32,566 nt of DNA from Bacteroidota bacterium (GCA_020048915.1 JAIFLU010000095.1:1-32566), one strand, 5' to 3'. Positions 1 through 8,425 are shown, counted from the stretch's first letter. Notes: generated from the letters alone by a model not told the origin. Made by a program: numbers and translations.

Positions 1-1
1 G

Positions 2-420
2 ACTCTGACGGGAGGTCCTGGTGGAATGACAACTTACTCGTGGACAGGCCCTGACGGATATACGGCTAATACGCAGAGCCCGACAGTATCCCCATCCGCC
101 ACCGCGACTATGGCAGGCATATATAGTTTTATAGTTACCAATGCCAGCGGATGCACAAGCGCTGCCGTCCCAACTACTATCGTGGTCAATGTGCTGCCGG
201 TAGCCAATGCAACTTCTAACAGCCCTGTATGTACCGGAAGCCCGCTGACTCTTACAGGAGGTCCTGCTGGAATGACAACTTATTCCTGGGCAGGCCCTAA
301 CGGATATGCAGCTAACACCCGGAACCCGACTGTATCCCCAGCCGCCACCGCAACTATGGCAGGCATTTACAGCCTTACAGTTACCAATGCCAACGGATGT
401 ATTGATACAATGACACAATC
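2..420 (+). repeat. Tandem 246-bp coding repeats in the adhesin gene
   Basis: Two direct repeats with a 246-bp period (82 codons) start at about 2 and 248. Long stretches are nearly identical in nucleotides, such as the shared GGAATGACAACTTA segment, and the proteins match through the GGPxGMTTYSW, NPTVSP and ATATMAGIYS blocks. The second unit diverges after its VTNANGC segment. Such high nucleotide identity points to recent duplication or gene conversion, and the array probably extends beyond the left edge. Arrays of this kind can change copy number and can collapse during assembly. Confidence 0.85.
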
Positions 421-931
421 TGTTATTGTAAATCAGAACCCGATTGCAATAGCCGGACCAGACCAGCAACTGGAATATATCTTTGAGACGCAGATGGCTG
501 CAGAAGTGTCTCTTTCCGAAACAGGGGAATGGTCTCTAATTTCCGGTTCGGGCCACATGAGTGATATTCATTCTCCAACCTCTGTGGTAACTGAATTATC
601 ATTTGGGGAAAATATCTTTTTATGGACAGTACAGAATAGAAGCTGTTTGGCAAGTGCCGAAGTCAAAATTACCACTCATGATCTGTTTATACCCTCAGTA
701 ATTACGCCAAATGGTGATGATAAAAATGATTTTTTTATGATAGGTGAAAACATAGGAAATGTTAACCTTATAATCATTAACCGTTGGGGAAATGAAGAAT
801 ATAAAAATGATGATTATAGAAATGATTGGGATGGGAGAAATAATAAAGGTGCAGAACTTCCAAATGATACCTATTTCTATATTTTGAAATTTGAAAATGG
901 TAAAATAAAAAAAGGGCTCAGTTTTAATTAA
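2..931 (+). CDS. T9SS-secreted adhesin-like protein, C-terminal part (type B sorting domain)
   Basis: The reading frame is open to the left edge, so this is the 3' end of a longer gene; the first internal ATG (26) lies inside a repeat and is not the start. The visible part has two near-identical 82-residue Ig/PKD-like repeats, each with the GMTTYSW and TATMAGIYS motifs. A linker follows (about residues 140-220), then a C-terminal domain with the marks of the gliding-motility-associated type B (CHU_C) signal: PSVITPNGDDKNDFF, NRWGNEEY, DWDGRNNKG, LPNDTYFYILK and a terminal KKGLSFN. Proteins of this family are exported by the type IX system and displayed on the surface or released; SprB is the best-known example. 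The next gene, 7 nt downstream, is a PorP/SprF-family protein, the usual partner of such substrates. The binding target cannot be read from the sequence. Confidence 0.9.
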   Translation, partial: TLTGGPGGMTTYSWTGPDGYTANTQSPTVSPSATATMAGIYSFIVTNASGCTSAAVPTTIVVNVLPVANATSNSPVCTGSPLTLTGGPAGMTTYSWAGPNGYAANTRNPTVSPAATATMAGIYSLTVTNANGCIDTMTQSVIVNQNPIAIAGPDQQLEYIFETQMAAEVSLSETGEWSLISGSGHMSDIHSPTSVVTELSFGENIFLWTVQNRSCLASAEVKITTHDLFIPSVITPNGDDKNDFFMIGENIGNVNLIIINRWGNEEYKNDDYRNDWDGRNNKGAELPNDTYFYILKFENGKIKKGLSFN

Positions 932-938
932 AAGATAA

Positions 939-1856
939 ATGAACCAATTAGTTATTAGCATATTGATCATGTTATTCCCCCTGCAGGTATACGGGCAGAT
1001 GTTCCCAACATCGGATCATTATGTACATAACCCTCTTGCGATTAATCCAGCTTTTGCAGGTTGCCACGATGCATTAAGTGCAACCATTTTATACAGGAAT
1101 CAGTGGGTTGGATTTAAGGATGCTCCAAAAAGCCAGATACTGTCTTTCCATACACCAGTTGCCCATGACAGGATTGGTCTGGGACTGCTGGTTGAGAGAA
1201 ATAGTATTGGTATATTTAAGGAGACCAACTTTATTGGTAATTATGCTTACCGGATGGAACTGCAGAATGGTAAATTAGCGTTGGGATTAGGTTTTGGCAT
1301 CACTGCCAACAATAGTGCATGGAATGAGCTGGATATTGCCGATGCCGATGATGCACAACTGTTAGATAATAGTTCATACACGGTTTTACCGGCATTTAGC
1401 TTTGGAACGTATTATTATACAAAAAAATACTTTATTGGGATATCCATACCCTTGTTCTTAAGTTATGATTTGGATAATAGTACAGGCAAGTATAAAAATG
1501 GGAACACATTCTCCGGGAGTAATTATTTTGTTACCGGAGGTTACGAGATAGGTATCAGTAATATTGTTAAACTCCTGCCTTCCTTGTTAATAAAATATCA
1601 TCCGGGTAATGCCGTCCAGATTGATTTTAATACACAGGTCAATTTAAATGACAGGGTTGGGATGGGTATTGGTTACAGGAACAGAGATGTCCTGATTGGA
1701 ATGCTTCAATGCCAACTAAGCTATCAGCTCAGCATGTCATATTCCTATAATTTTGAGTTAGGTTCCGTCGGACAATATATGAATGGTTCCCATGAGATCG
1801 TTTTGAATTATGTATTTAGATTCGAACGAAAAGTAATTGGACCAAGACAATTTTAG
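939..1856 (+). CDS. PorP/SprF family T9SS outer-membrane protein
   Basis: A 305-residue protein with a clear signal peptide (hydrophobic residues 4-17, cleavage likely after YGQ at residue 20). The mature N-terminus has the family signature: DHYVHNPLAINPAFAG followed by NQWVGFKDAPKSQILSFHTP. The rest alternates short amphipathic strands with Gly and aromatic residues, as in a small outer-membrane beta barrel, and it ends near an aromatic strand (YVFRFE). In known systems, SprF is needed for export of its cognate adhesin SprB; PorP/SprF proteins are often encoded directly after type B CTD substrates and are thought to anchor or select them. The 7-nt gap to the adhesin gene and 12-nt gap to the next gene suggest one transcript. 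The family call is firm; pairing with this adhesin is inferred from position. Confidence 0.92.
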   Translation: MNQLVISILIMLFPLQVYGQMFPTSDHYVHNPLAINPAFAGCHDALSATILYRNQWVGFKDAPKSQILSFHTPVAHDRIGLGLLVERNSIGIFKETNFIGNYAYRMELQNGKLALGLGFGITANNSAWNELDIADADDAQLLDNSSYTVLPAFSFGTYYYTKKYFIGISIPLFLSYDLDNSTGKYKNGNTFSGSNYFVTGGYEIGISNIVKLLPSLLIKYHPGNAVQIDFNTQVNLNDRVGMGIGYRNRDVLIGMLQCQLSYQLSMSYSYNFELGSVGQYMNGSHEIVLNYVFRFERKVIGPRQF

Positions 1857-1868
1857 CAGATTATTTTT

Positions 1869-3284
1869 ATGAGCAATTGCTTTTATTTGTTATTCCTTAT
1901 TGCATTGTTTGTTAAAGCAGAGATCTATGCCCAGCCTGAGCATTATATTGTAAAAGCTGCCCCGTTTAGTTCCAGAATATATGACGAGTTTTCTCCTGTA
2001 TTTTATAAAGGAGGGATTGTATTTTGTTCAAATCAGAATGATAACTCTCTGGTTAGTTTTAGCGATGAAAATAACAGACTTTTTAAAATATTTTCAGTGA
2101 CGAAAAAGGGCAATACAGCATGGTCCCTTCCAAAGATACTGGCAAAGGAAATAACGACTGGTTTTAATGATGGACCGGTTACATTCAACCAAAATGGGGA
2201 TATCATCTATTATTCCAGAAATACATCTGTTCAAAATTCACTGAAAAACATATCCGATACCTCAAATAAACTGGGCATCTTTTCTGCGGAATTAATAAAT
2301 GGAATTTGGACTAATATCAAACCTTTTGTTTTCAATAATCCTCAGTTTTCTTTTATTACCCCTGCACTTTCGCCCAATGGACAAAGAATTTATTTTTCTT
2401 CTGATATGCCTGGAGGCAAAGGAGGAATGGATCTTTATTATTGTGACAGGAGCAATAATGACTGGGGGCAACCTGTAAATATGGGTTCGCTAATAAATAC
2501 GCCAAAAAATGAATCCTTCCCTTTTGCACGTAAGTTTGGGAAACTCTATTTTGCTTCAGACGGACTTGAAGGCTTTGGCGGGAAGGACTTGTTTTATACC
2601 CAGGAAATAGAAGGAGAATGGATCGTTCCGGTGCACCTTGATTCAGCCATAAATTCGATAGCAGATGATTTTGGGCTTGTTACCGATTCAACACTGGAGA
2701 ACGGATATTTTTCAACTAACAGGCGAAAAACTGATGATATTTTCAGTTTTAGTTCCACACCTATAGATTTTACGGATTGCGACACGATAAAGGAGAATAA
2801 TTTTTGTTTTACTTTCTATGATGAAAGACATCAATTTATTGACACAATAGAGGCAACTTATCAATGGGATTTTGGTGATGGGGTAATGATTATCGGCAAA
2901 GAAGTGAAGCATTGCTTTCCTGGTCCCGGGAGTTACCCGGTTAAGCTCAGTATTATTGATGATATGACAGGTGAGTTTATTGCAAAACAGGTTAAATATG
3001 AGGTCGAACTTGAAAATATCGATCAGGCTTACATTAATTCGCCTGATGTTGGTACTGTAGATAAATCAATATCTTTTGAAGGAGTAACAAGCGACCTAAA
3101 AGGTTTCAGGATCACGGACTATTTCTGGGACCTCGGAGACGGTTTTAAACCAGGCGGCCCCTTAATAAATACTACGTTTAAAAAGAAGGGGGAATATATA
3201 GTTAAACTGGGCTTGCTTGGTGAAAAAGATAGCCTTGGTGTGATTCCTAAAAGGTGTTTTATGAAAAAAATAATAATTAAATAA
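1869..3284 (+). CDS. Exported PD40 beta-propeller and PKD domain protein
   Basis: A 471-residue protein with a signal peptide (residues 1-22, ending IYAQ). Residues 30-300 hold WD40-like/PD40 propeller repeats; the clearest is SPNGQRIYFSSDMPGGKGGMDLYY followed by GKLYFASDGLEGFGGKDLFY. Two PKD-type domains follow, at about 325-370 (YQWDFGDG, PGSYPVKLSIID) and 410-460 (YFWDLGDG, KGEYIVKLGLLG). This resembles the N-terminal architecture of the PD40/OmpA-like T9SS accessory proteins (PorE type), but the peptidoglycan-binding OmpA domain is missing and the protein ends shortly after the second PKD fold. It has no N-terminal lipoprotein cysteine after a lipobox and no clear CTD sorting signal. It is probably a periplasmic or outer-membrane-associated structural partner of the neighbouring PorP/SprF protein. 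The next gene begins one nucleotide after its stop codon. Confidence 0.8.
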   Translation: MSNCFYLLFLIALFVKAEIYAQPEHYIVKAAPFSSRIYDEFSPVFYKGGIVFCSNQNDNSLVSFSDENNRLFKIFSVTKKGNTAWSLPKILAKEITTGFNDGPVTFNQNGDIIYYSRNTSVQNSLKNISDTSNKLGIFSAELINGIWTNIKPFVFNNPQFSFITPALSPNGQRIYFSSDMPGGKGGMDLYYCDRSNNDWGQPVNMGSLINTPKNESFPFARKFGKLYFASDGLEGFGGKDLFYTQEIEGEWIVPVHLDSAINSIADDFGLVTDSTLENGYFSTNRRKTDDIFSFSSTPIDFTDCDTIKENNFCFTFYDERHQFIDTIEATYQWDFGDGVMIIGKEVKHCFPGPGSYPVKLSIIDDMTGEFIAKQVKYEVELENIDQAYINSPDVGTVDKSISFEGVTSDLKGFRITDYFWDLGDGFKPGGPLINTTFKKKGEYIVKLGLLGEKDSLGVIPKRCFMKKIIIK

Positions 3285-3285
3285 G

Positions 3286-3870
3286 TTGAAAAAATACTCT
3301 ATCATCATATTCTTTCTTATCGTGGTGGCCACACCTCTTTTTTCACAATCTGCCCCGGCGGTTGATGAAAATATCCCTTACCTGATGACCTTTGGCAGAG
3401 ACGCCAGCACATCCTGGGGAGATGATGATTTTTGCCAGATATTCTTTTGCCTCATTCCTTCATCACAAACCGAACCTGTGTATATCCGGGTTTTTGATCC
3501 GGATACAGGTGGAGCACTTGATGAAGCCAAGGGGAGCCTTAATACTAGTGTAAACTTTTCAATTTACGCAGGGAAAGGTTGCTGGTCAGATACGGCAGCC
3601 CAGAGTATTCATCTTACTGGAAATTACAAGAGCGGATATTTATTATCATCAAAATCCTTTGGAGCGGATCCGAAATATGATAATAAATGGTATACATTTG
3701 AACCTTTCAATCCTTCGGAAGGCGAGTATGTTGAGAAACTTGGAGGCCGCGTATTTAAAATCATTGCTCATGGCATGTCAGGGGATGATGGGAATTTATA
3801 TAAATATTTTTTAAGTACAAGTCGGGTAGAAAATACTGAAGTTGAGGGGGGGGAATTTTTTTACTTATAA
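3286..3870 (+). CDS. Exported protein of unknown function, N-terminal portion (frameshifted at a G tract)
   Basis: The frame opens with a TTG start one base after the previous stop and encodes a good signal peptide (KKYSIIIFFLIVVATPLFSQ). The mature part begins with ENIPYLMTFGRDASTSWGDDDF and has no domain I can name. It lacks TM helices beyond the leader and has several Asp/Gly-rich loops. The frame runs through eight consecutive G (3846-3853) and stops seven codons later at 3868-3870. Removing one G joins it to the +1 frame (3842-4246), which continues as NFFTYKYHFRFSDNQ, giving one 319-residue protein. Either the gene is broken or phase-variable here, or the assembly carries one extra G. 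Tight packing in the T9SS cluster suggests it acts with those envelope proteins; function unknown. Confidence 0.7.
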   Translation: MKKYSIIIFFLIVVATPLFSQSAPAVDENIPYLMTFGRDASTSWGDDDFCQIFFCLIPSSQTEPVYIRVFDPDTGGALDEAKGSLNTSVNFSIYAGKGCWSDTAAQSIHLTGNYKSGYLLSSKSFGADPKYDNKWYTFEPFNPSEGEYVEKLGGRVFKIIAHGMSGDDGNLYKYFLSTSRVENTEVEGGEFFYL

Positions 3871-4246
3871 ATATCATTTCAGGTTTTCAGATAATCAAAA
3901 ACATGTTTCTCAAATATATCCTTTTGTTGATGACAAGACTATTTCCATCGAAGTCTCAAATTTTGACTGGGATAATGATGGGATTATCAGAATATTTTCA
4001 GTAGCCAAGAATGGTATCTTATGCGACGTTTCGGGTGAGGATAAATGGATAATCAGGAAATTCCCGATCGTGGAGGAAGAAAAGAATACAACCATTGAGA
4101 TCCAATTCATAAAGAACAAAACTGTTCAAATAAGAAATAATAACGTAGTGGTTGCCGTCAGGAATCAGTACGGAATTTCATTGCCATTTTATGTTGTCCC
4201 TATAGGAGGTGTTCCTGTATATTCACCGAAAATACGAATGAAATGA
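3842..4246 (+). CDS. C-terminal portion of the same frameshifted exported protein
   Basis: This frame overlaps the end of the preceding one by 29 nt and is offset by +1. It has no credible independent start: the only candidate is a TTG inside the upstream coding region, with no signal peptide. Its first real residues (NFFTYKYHFRFSDNQ) read as a direct continuation of the upstream protein. It contains beta-rich sequence such as ISIEVSNFDWDNDG and ends with YSPKIRMK. I read it as the last 126 or so residues of one interrupted gene. No domain is recognised. Confidence 0.65.
   Translation: MRGGNFFTYKYHFRFSDNQKHVSQIYPFVDDKTISIEVSNFDWDNDGIIRIFSVAKNGILCDVSGEDKWIIRKFPIVEEEKNTTIEIQFIKNKTVQIRNNNVVVAVRNQYGISLPFYVVPIGGVPVYSPKIRMK
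3846..3853 (+). repeat. Homopolymeric G8 tract at the frameshift point
   Basis: Eight consecutive G are followed by AA and seven T. With seven G the two flanking frames fuse exactly (codons GAG GGG GGG AAT TTT TTT ACT); with eight, translation stops after seven more codons. The tract is thus a potential slippage site, or a common type of sequencing error. Confidence 0.8.
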
Positions 4247-4349
4247 TTGTAATAATTCAGATTCCACACTGTGTTCGGAATAACAGCAAGTTGAATTTAG
4301 GTGGGGTGAAATGAATAATATCTTAAGTAAATGATACTGAATTCATGTT

Positions 4350-7300
4350 ATGTTTTTAACTGTAAATAGCTATATAAAGGCATATGTTAGCCGAAAAGGA
4401 ATACTAATTATTCTTCTTTCGGTTTTTAGCTGCCATGCATTTTCCCAAACCTATAATTTCCGCAATTTCAATATTGAAGATGGATTGGCTCAATCCTATA
4501 TATATTCTATCGTACAGGACGTGAGGGGGTATTTGTGGGTTGCTACCGGAAACGGATTATCGAGATATAATGGGTTCGAATTTAAAAATTTTACTACCGA
4601 AGATTCACTGGCTGACAATTTTATAACGTGTGGTATTAGCGGAGAAAAAAACCTCTGGTTTGGCCATATGAATGGCCGGATATCTTTTTATGATGGGAAA
4701 AAGTTTAATACCGTCAATATACCCCAATCGGATTTAAGCCCTATCACTCATTTTGCAAAAAGTCCGCAAGGCCATATCTGGGTAAGTACTTATTCGGATG
4801 GCCTGCTGAAATTAAATAAAGAATCGGGTGCAGTAAAACATATCCGGTTTATTGAGCAGACAATGGTAATAACTTTTGAATTTATTGACGAAAATGAATT
4901 TCTTTTTGGTACAAATGCAGGCTTATTCTATGGCAGATTAAAAGATACGGACGAAATTGAAATTATCCGGCCTGTTTTAGAAATTCCGGAATCCAAAGTA
5001 ACGTGCATTCAAAAAATGAGGAACAACAAGGGATTTTATATTGCTACGGAAAATGATGGCATATTTCAGCTCACGAATGCAGGCACCTCTTTTAAGGTTT
5101 CAAAGATAATTGCAGATACTGACTTCACCGGTATACAGCAAATTTATGAAGACAAGCTGTCTGATTTATGGTTATGTTCCAGAGGGAATGGGAATGGGCT
5201 TATCAAAATAAGTTATTCAACCCCGGAGAAGTCAGGAAAAGTAATCTATTTTAATACGTCTAATCGATTTGTAACTGACGATGTAAATACTGTTTTTGAA
5301 GACCGCGAAGGCAATATTTGGAGTGGCAATTATGGGGCAGGATTAACACAAATTACGCCCAAGACTTTTTCTATATATTCATTCGATAAACCCATATATG
5401 GAAATACTGTTTTTTCATTCTTTTTCAACGCGCCCTATAAATGGGTAGGTACTGAAAACGGCCTGGTAAAAATGGATGATCTGTCAGGTAAAATTATTAA
5501 GTTTTACGGCAAAGGCAGCGGGTTACCCAAAGATACGATTACAGCAATTTATTCCACTGATGGAAAAGAACTTTGGATTGGAACCGGGAAAAATGGAGTC
5601 TTTCGGTTGGATATAGAAACTGAGAAAATTATTAAATACCCCATTGGAGCTGGAGCACTTGAAAACGCTATAACCGCTATTTCCGGAAAAGGAGAACAGA
5701 TTTGGATCGGTACAAAAAAAGGATTATGCAGTGTTAATTCAGGTACCGGCAGGAAAAACTGGTATTCAATTAACCGGGGCGGTTTACCGCATAATTCTAT
5801 TTATTGCTTATTTATAGACAGAACAGATAAACTTTGGGTAGGCACTCGCAGTAGTATTTTGGCATACATTCAGGATGAAAAGGTCTTTAAGATACCGTTT
5901 AATTCTCTTGGTGGAATTTTAACAATCACGGAGGATGCAGATTCCCGGATTTGGGTCGGATCTAACGGGAATGGGATATTCAGGATAGATTCCGATTCAA
6001 TTATAAATATTACAGCTAAAGAAGGTCTTTTATCCGATTACTGCTATTCGCTCATTTGCGATGATCATAAAAACATTTGGGTTGGTCACAAAGGTGGATT
6101 AAGCAAAATAAGAACAACCGATTTCATAGTTAAACCTATACAGCACATTGAAAATAGAACGGATAGCTACCAGTTTAATTCAAATGCTATAACGAAAGAT
6201 CAACAGGGGAAAATCTGGTTTGGATCAGATAAAGGCATGATTTCATATGATCCATCAATGGAGAATCCCCAATTACAACCGCCCGTTTTAGGAATAACTT
6301 CAATTAAGGTAAATGATGAGGAAATAGATTATACCAATAAAATAATACTATCTCCCGGCAATTACAAAATAAGAATCGATTTTTTGGGCATCAGTTTAAA
6401 GGAACCGGCACTGGTAAACTATCAGTACAAACTAGACGGTTATGAGCAGTGGTCGGAAATTTCAAAAAACACATTTGTTACCTATCCTCTTATTTCGCAA
6501 GGGGATTATAAATTTATGTTAAAGGCTGGCAGCGGAGATGGTATTGTAACAGAAAAACCGTTGACCATACGTATTGTTGTCCAAGTACCTGTTTGGGAAA
6601 AATGGTGGTTTTACCCTTTCATCGCTCTTCTCCTGATCATTCTGACTGTCAGCTATATTAAGTGGCGTGAATACAAGTTTTTGGCTGAAAAAAGAGTGCT
6701 CGAAGGAAAAGTACTTGAACGAACCTTTGAAATTCAATGTCAGAAAAATGAACTTGAATTGCAACGGGATCTGATTGATAAAAAGAATGCCAGTATTACT
6801 TCAAGCATAACCTATGCGAGTTACATACAAAATGCAGTTTTACCTCCCCTGGAATTTGTGGATAAATTATTGCCTCAAAATTTTATCCTGAGTAAGCCAA
6901 AAGACATTGTAAGCGGCGATTTTTACTGGCTGACAGAAAAGGATAACAAAGTTGTTTTTACGGTAGCGGATGGCACAGGCCATGGCGTTCCCGGTGCGTT
7001 TATGAGCCTTTTAGGTATTACATTATTAAATGAGATCGTAAATATTGAGGGAATCACAAGGTCGGATGCCATTGTCACAAAGCTTCGCGAAAAAGTAATT
7101 CATTTGCTTCAGCAAAGCAGGAAAGATATTGCCACCATGGATGGAATTGACATTGCTTTATGCGTATTGGATCCGCACTCAAAAAGAATTCAATATACCG
7201 GGGGGATGAATGATCTTGTTTACATTCGGGAGGGGAAACTGGAGGTAGTAAAAGCAGATCGCTTTTCTGTCAGTGGTTTACTGGAAGATTCAGGTACTTT

Positions 7301-7544
7301 TACAATGAATGAAATTGATTTTAGAAAAGGGGACGTATTTTACCTGTTTTCCGACGGATTTCAGGATCAGTTTGGCGGGGATCATAACAAGAAATATTTA
7401 AGTCATCATTTTTATTGTACGTTAGCAGAAATACATGAATTACCAATGAAAAGCCAAAAAGAAATCCTGGAAATTAAACTTCGCGATTGGATGAAAAATT
7501 ATATTCAAACGGATGATATTACAGTGATGGGGATCCGTTTATGA
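4350..7544 (+). CDS. Membrane sensor: two-component-regulator propeller, Y_Y_Y domain and SpoIIE/PP2C phosphatase
   Basis: A 1064-residue protein with an N-terminal signal sequence ending CHAFSQ (about residue 33). Residues 40-650 form a periplasmic propeller of Reg_prop repeats (LWVATGNGLSRYNG, LWIGTGKNGVFRL, IWIGTKKGLCSV, LWVGTRSS, IWVGSNGNGIFRI, IWFGSDKGMISYDP). A Y_Y_Y domain follows (about 665-745, YQYKLDGYEQWSE), then one TM helix (about 753-770) and a Glu/Lys-rich coiled coil (772-820). The cytoplasmic C-terminus is a SpoIIE/RsbU-type PP2C phosphatase with its metal-binding motifs intact: VSGDFYW (about 854), ADGTGHGVPGAFMS (871), SDGFQDQFGG (1001) and DDITVMGIRL at the end. No histidine kinase or receiver is present. 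It probably converts an extracytoplasmic signal into dephosphorylation of an anti-sigma-antagonist-like partner, which is not encoded here. It follows the T9SS genes by 103 nt. Confidence 0.93.
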   Translation: MFLTVNSYIKAYVSRKGILIILLSVFSCHAFSQTYNFRNFNIEDGLAQSYIYSIVQDVRGYLWVATGNGLSRYNGFEFKNFTTEDSLADNFITCGISGEKNLWFGHMNGRISFYDGKKFNTVNIPQSDLSPITHFAKSPQGHIWVSTYSDGLLKLNKESGAVKHIRFIEQTMVITFEFIDENEFLFGTNAGLFYGRLKDTDEIEIIRPVLEIPESKVTCIQKMRNNKGFYIATENDGIFQLTNAGTSFKVSKIIADTDFTGIQQIYEDKLSDLWLCSRGNGNGLIKISYSTPEKSGKVIYFNTSNRFVTDDVNTVFEDREGNIWSGNYGAGLTQITPKTFSIYSFDKPIYGNTVFSFFFNAPYKWVGTENGLVKMDDLSGKIIKFYGKGSGLPKDTITAIYSTDGKELWIGTGKNGVFRLDIETEKIIKYPIGAGALENAITAISGKGEQIWIGTKKGLCSVNSGTGRKNWYSINRGGLPHNSIYCLFIDRTDKLWVGTRSSILAYIQDEKVFKIPFNSLGGILTITEDADSRIWVGSNGNGIFRIDSDSIINITAKEGLLSDYCYSLICDDHKNIWVGHKGGLSKIRTTDFIVKPIQHIENRTDSYQFNSNAITKDQQGKIWFGSDKGMISYDPSMENPQLQPPVLGITSIKVNDEEIDYTNKIILSPGNYKIRIDFLGISLKEPALVNYQYKLDGYEQWSEISKNTFVTYPLISQGDYKFMLKAGSGDGIVTEKPLTIRIVVQVPVWEKWWFYPFIALLLIILTVSYIKWREYKFLAEKRVLEGKVLERTFEIQCQKNELELQRDLIDKKNASITSSITYASYIQNAVLPPLEFVDKLLPQNFILSKPKDIVSGDFYWLTEKDNKVVFTVADGTGHGVPGAFMSLLGITLLNEIVNIEGITRSDAIVTKLREKVIHLLQQSRKDIATMDGIDIALCVLDPHSKRIQYTGGMNDLVYIREGKLEVVKADRFSVSGLLEDSGTFTMNEIDFRKGDVFYLFSDGFQDQFGGDHNKKYLSHHFYCTLAEIHELPMKSQKEILEIKLRDWMKNYIQTDDITVMGIRL

Positions 7545-7604
7545 GAAACAGACCCTCATAACGTAGACCCTTTGACGATTCAATGCATGTAACTAAGAAA
7601 TTAT

Positions 7605-8372
7605 TTGTTCGAATTTGAAGACCTGGCTTGCTTTCCCGATACAATACGGGAAAGCATGACAGATTACCTACGTTACCTGATTCCAAAGGTAGATTTTTAC
7701 CGACATGTTACTCCTATAATTATCGAAGGGATGAATAAATCACATTCAAACAGGATAATTGATCTATGCTCGGGCGGTGGTGGCGCAATTGAGCAAATTC
7801 ACCATGATCTGAAGAGACTTTCTGATGTCGAAATAAAAATTATCCTTACGGATAAATATCCCAATACAAGTGCATATGCATTTTTTAAAGCTAAAACCGG
7901 TGGAGCAATTTCATTTATTGATAGTGCTATAGATGCTGCTGATGTTCCATTAACTTTAAAAGGATTCAGAACAATTTTTTCGGGTTTTCATCATTTCGAT
8001 AATAGTTTAGCAAAAGTAGTTATAAAAAATGCAGTTGATGCCAAATCCGGGATTGGCATTTTTGATGGGGGAAATAAAAATATACTGGCTATCATGGCTA
8101 TTTTGGTTGTTCATCCTATCGTATTCTTCTTTTTCACACCCTTTTTCACACCATTACGCTTTTCAAGATTGTTTTTTACCTATATCATTCCCATTATCCC
8201 CCTTTATACAGTATGGGATGGCATAGTTTCAATCATCCGTTTATACAAGCCAAACGAGCTTCTGCAAATTGCCAAAGAGGTTGAGCCTGATTCATATTAT
8301 TGGCGTTCTGGAAAAAAGAAAAGCAAATTCGGTCTGAATGTTACTTTTCTGATAGGATACCCTGTTGAATAA
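7605..8372 (+). CDS. Class I SAM methyltransferase-like protein with hydrophobic C-terminal segments
   Basis: A 255-residue product from a TTG start; an in-frame stop at 7590-7592 limits extension, and the N-terminal FEFEDLACFPDTIRESMTDY stretch looks conserved with related Bacteroidota proteins, which favours TTG over the ATG at 7656. Motif I of a Rossmann methyltransferase is clear (RIIDLCSGGGGAIEQ, about residues 47-61), followed by an acidic strand end (IILTDKYPN). Residues 160-210 contain two strongly hydrophobic stretches (ILAIMAILVVHPIVFFFF and LFFTYIIPIIPLYTVW), unusual for a soluble methyltransferase and suggestive of membrane attachment. Substrate unknown. It stands alone between the sensor gene and the AI-2E gene. 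Codons 10-17 contain a perfect 7-bp inverted repeat (TTTCCCG / CGGGAAA). Confidence 0.7.
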   Translation: MFEFEDLACFPDTIRESMTDYLRYLIPKVDFYRHVTPIIIEGMNKSHSNRIIDLCSGGGGAIEQIHHDLKRLSDVEIKIILTDKYPNTSAYAFFKAKTGGAISFIDSAIDAADVPLTLKGFRTIFSGFHHFDNSLAKVVIKNAVDAKSGIGIFDGGNKNILAIMAILVVHPIVFFFFTPFFTPLRFSRLFFTYIIPIIPLYTVWDGIVSIIRLYKPNELLQIAKEVEPDSYYWRSGKKKSKFGLNVTFLIGYPVE

Positions 8373-8382
8373 ATCCGCTCTA

Positions 8383-8390
8383 TAAATTTG
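8383..8390 (+). promoter_or_regulatory. Possible -7 box for the AI-2E gene
   Basis: TAAATTTG matches the Bacteroidota -7 consensus TAnnTTTG and lies about 140 nt before the AI-2E start. The nearest TTG upstream (8365-8367) is only 15 nt away, shorter than the usual spacing, so support is modest. Confidence 0.3.
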
Positions 8391-8406
8391 GAATGAATGA
8401 ATAATG

Positions 8407-8425
8407 TAACTTTTCTTAAAAGTTA
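8407..8425 (+). terminator. Hairpin after the methyltransferase gene
   Basis: A perfect 8-bp stem, TAACTTTT / AAAAGTTA, with a 3-nt loop lies 35 nt after the methyltransferase stop. No run of T follows, so termination is uncertain; it could instead be a leader element of the next gene. Confidence 0.3.
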
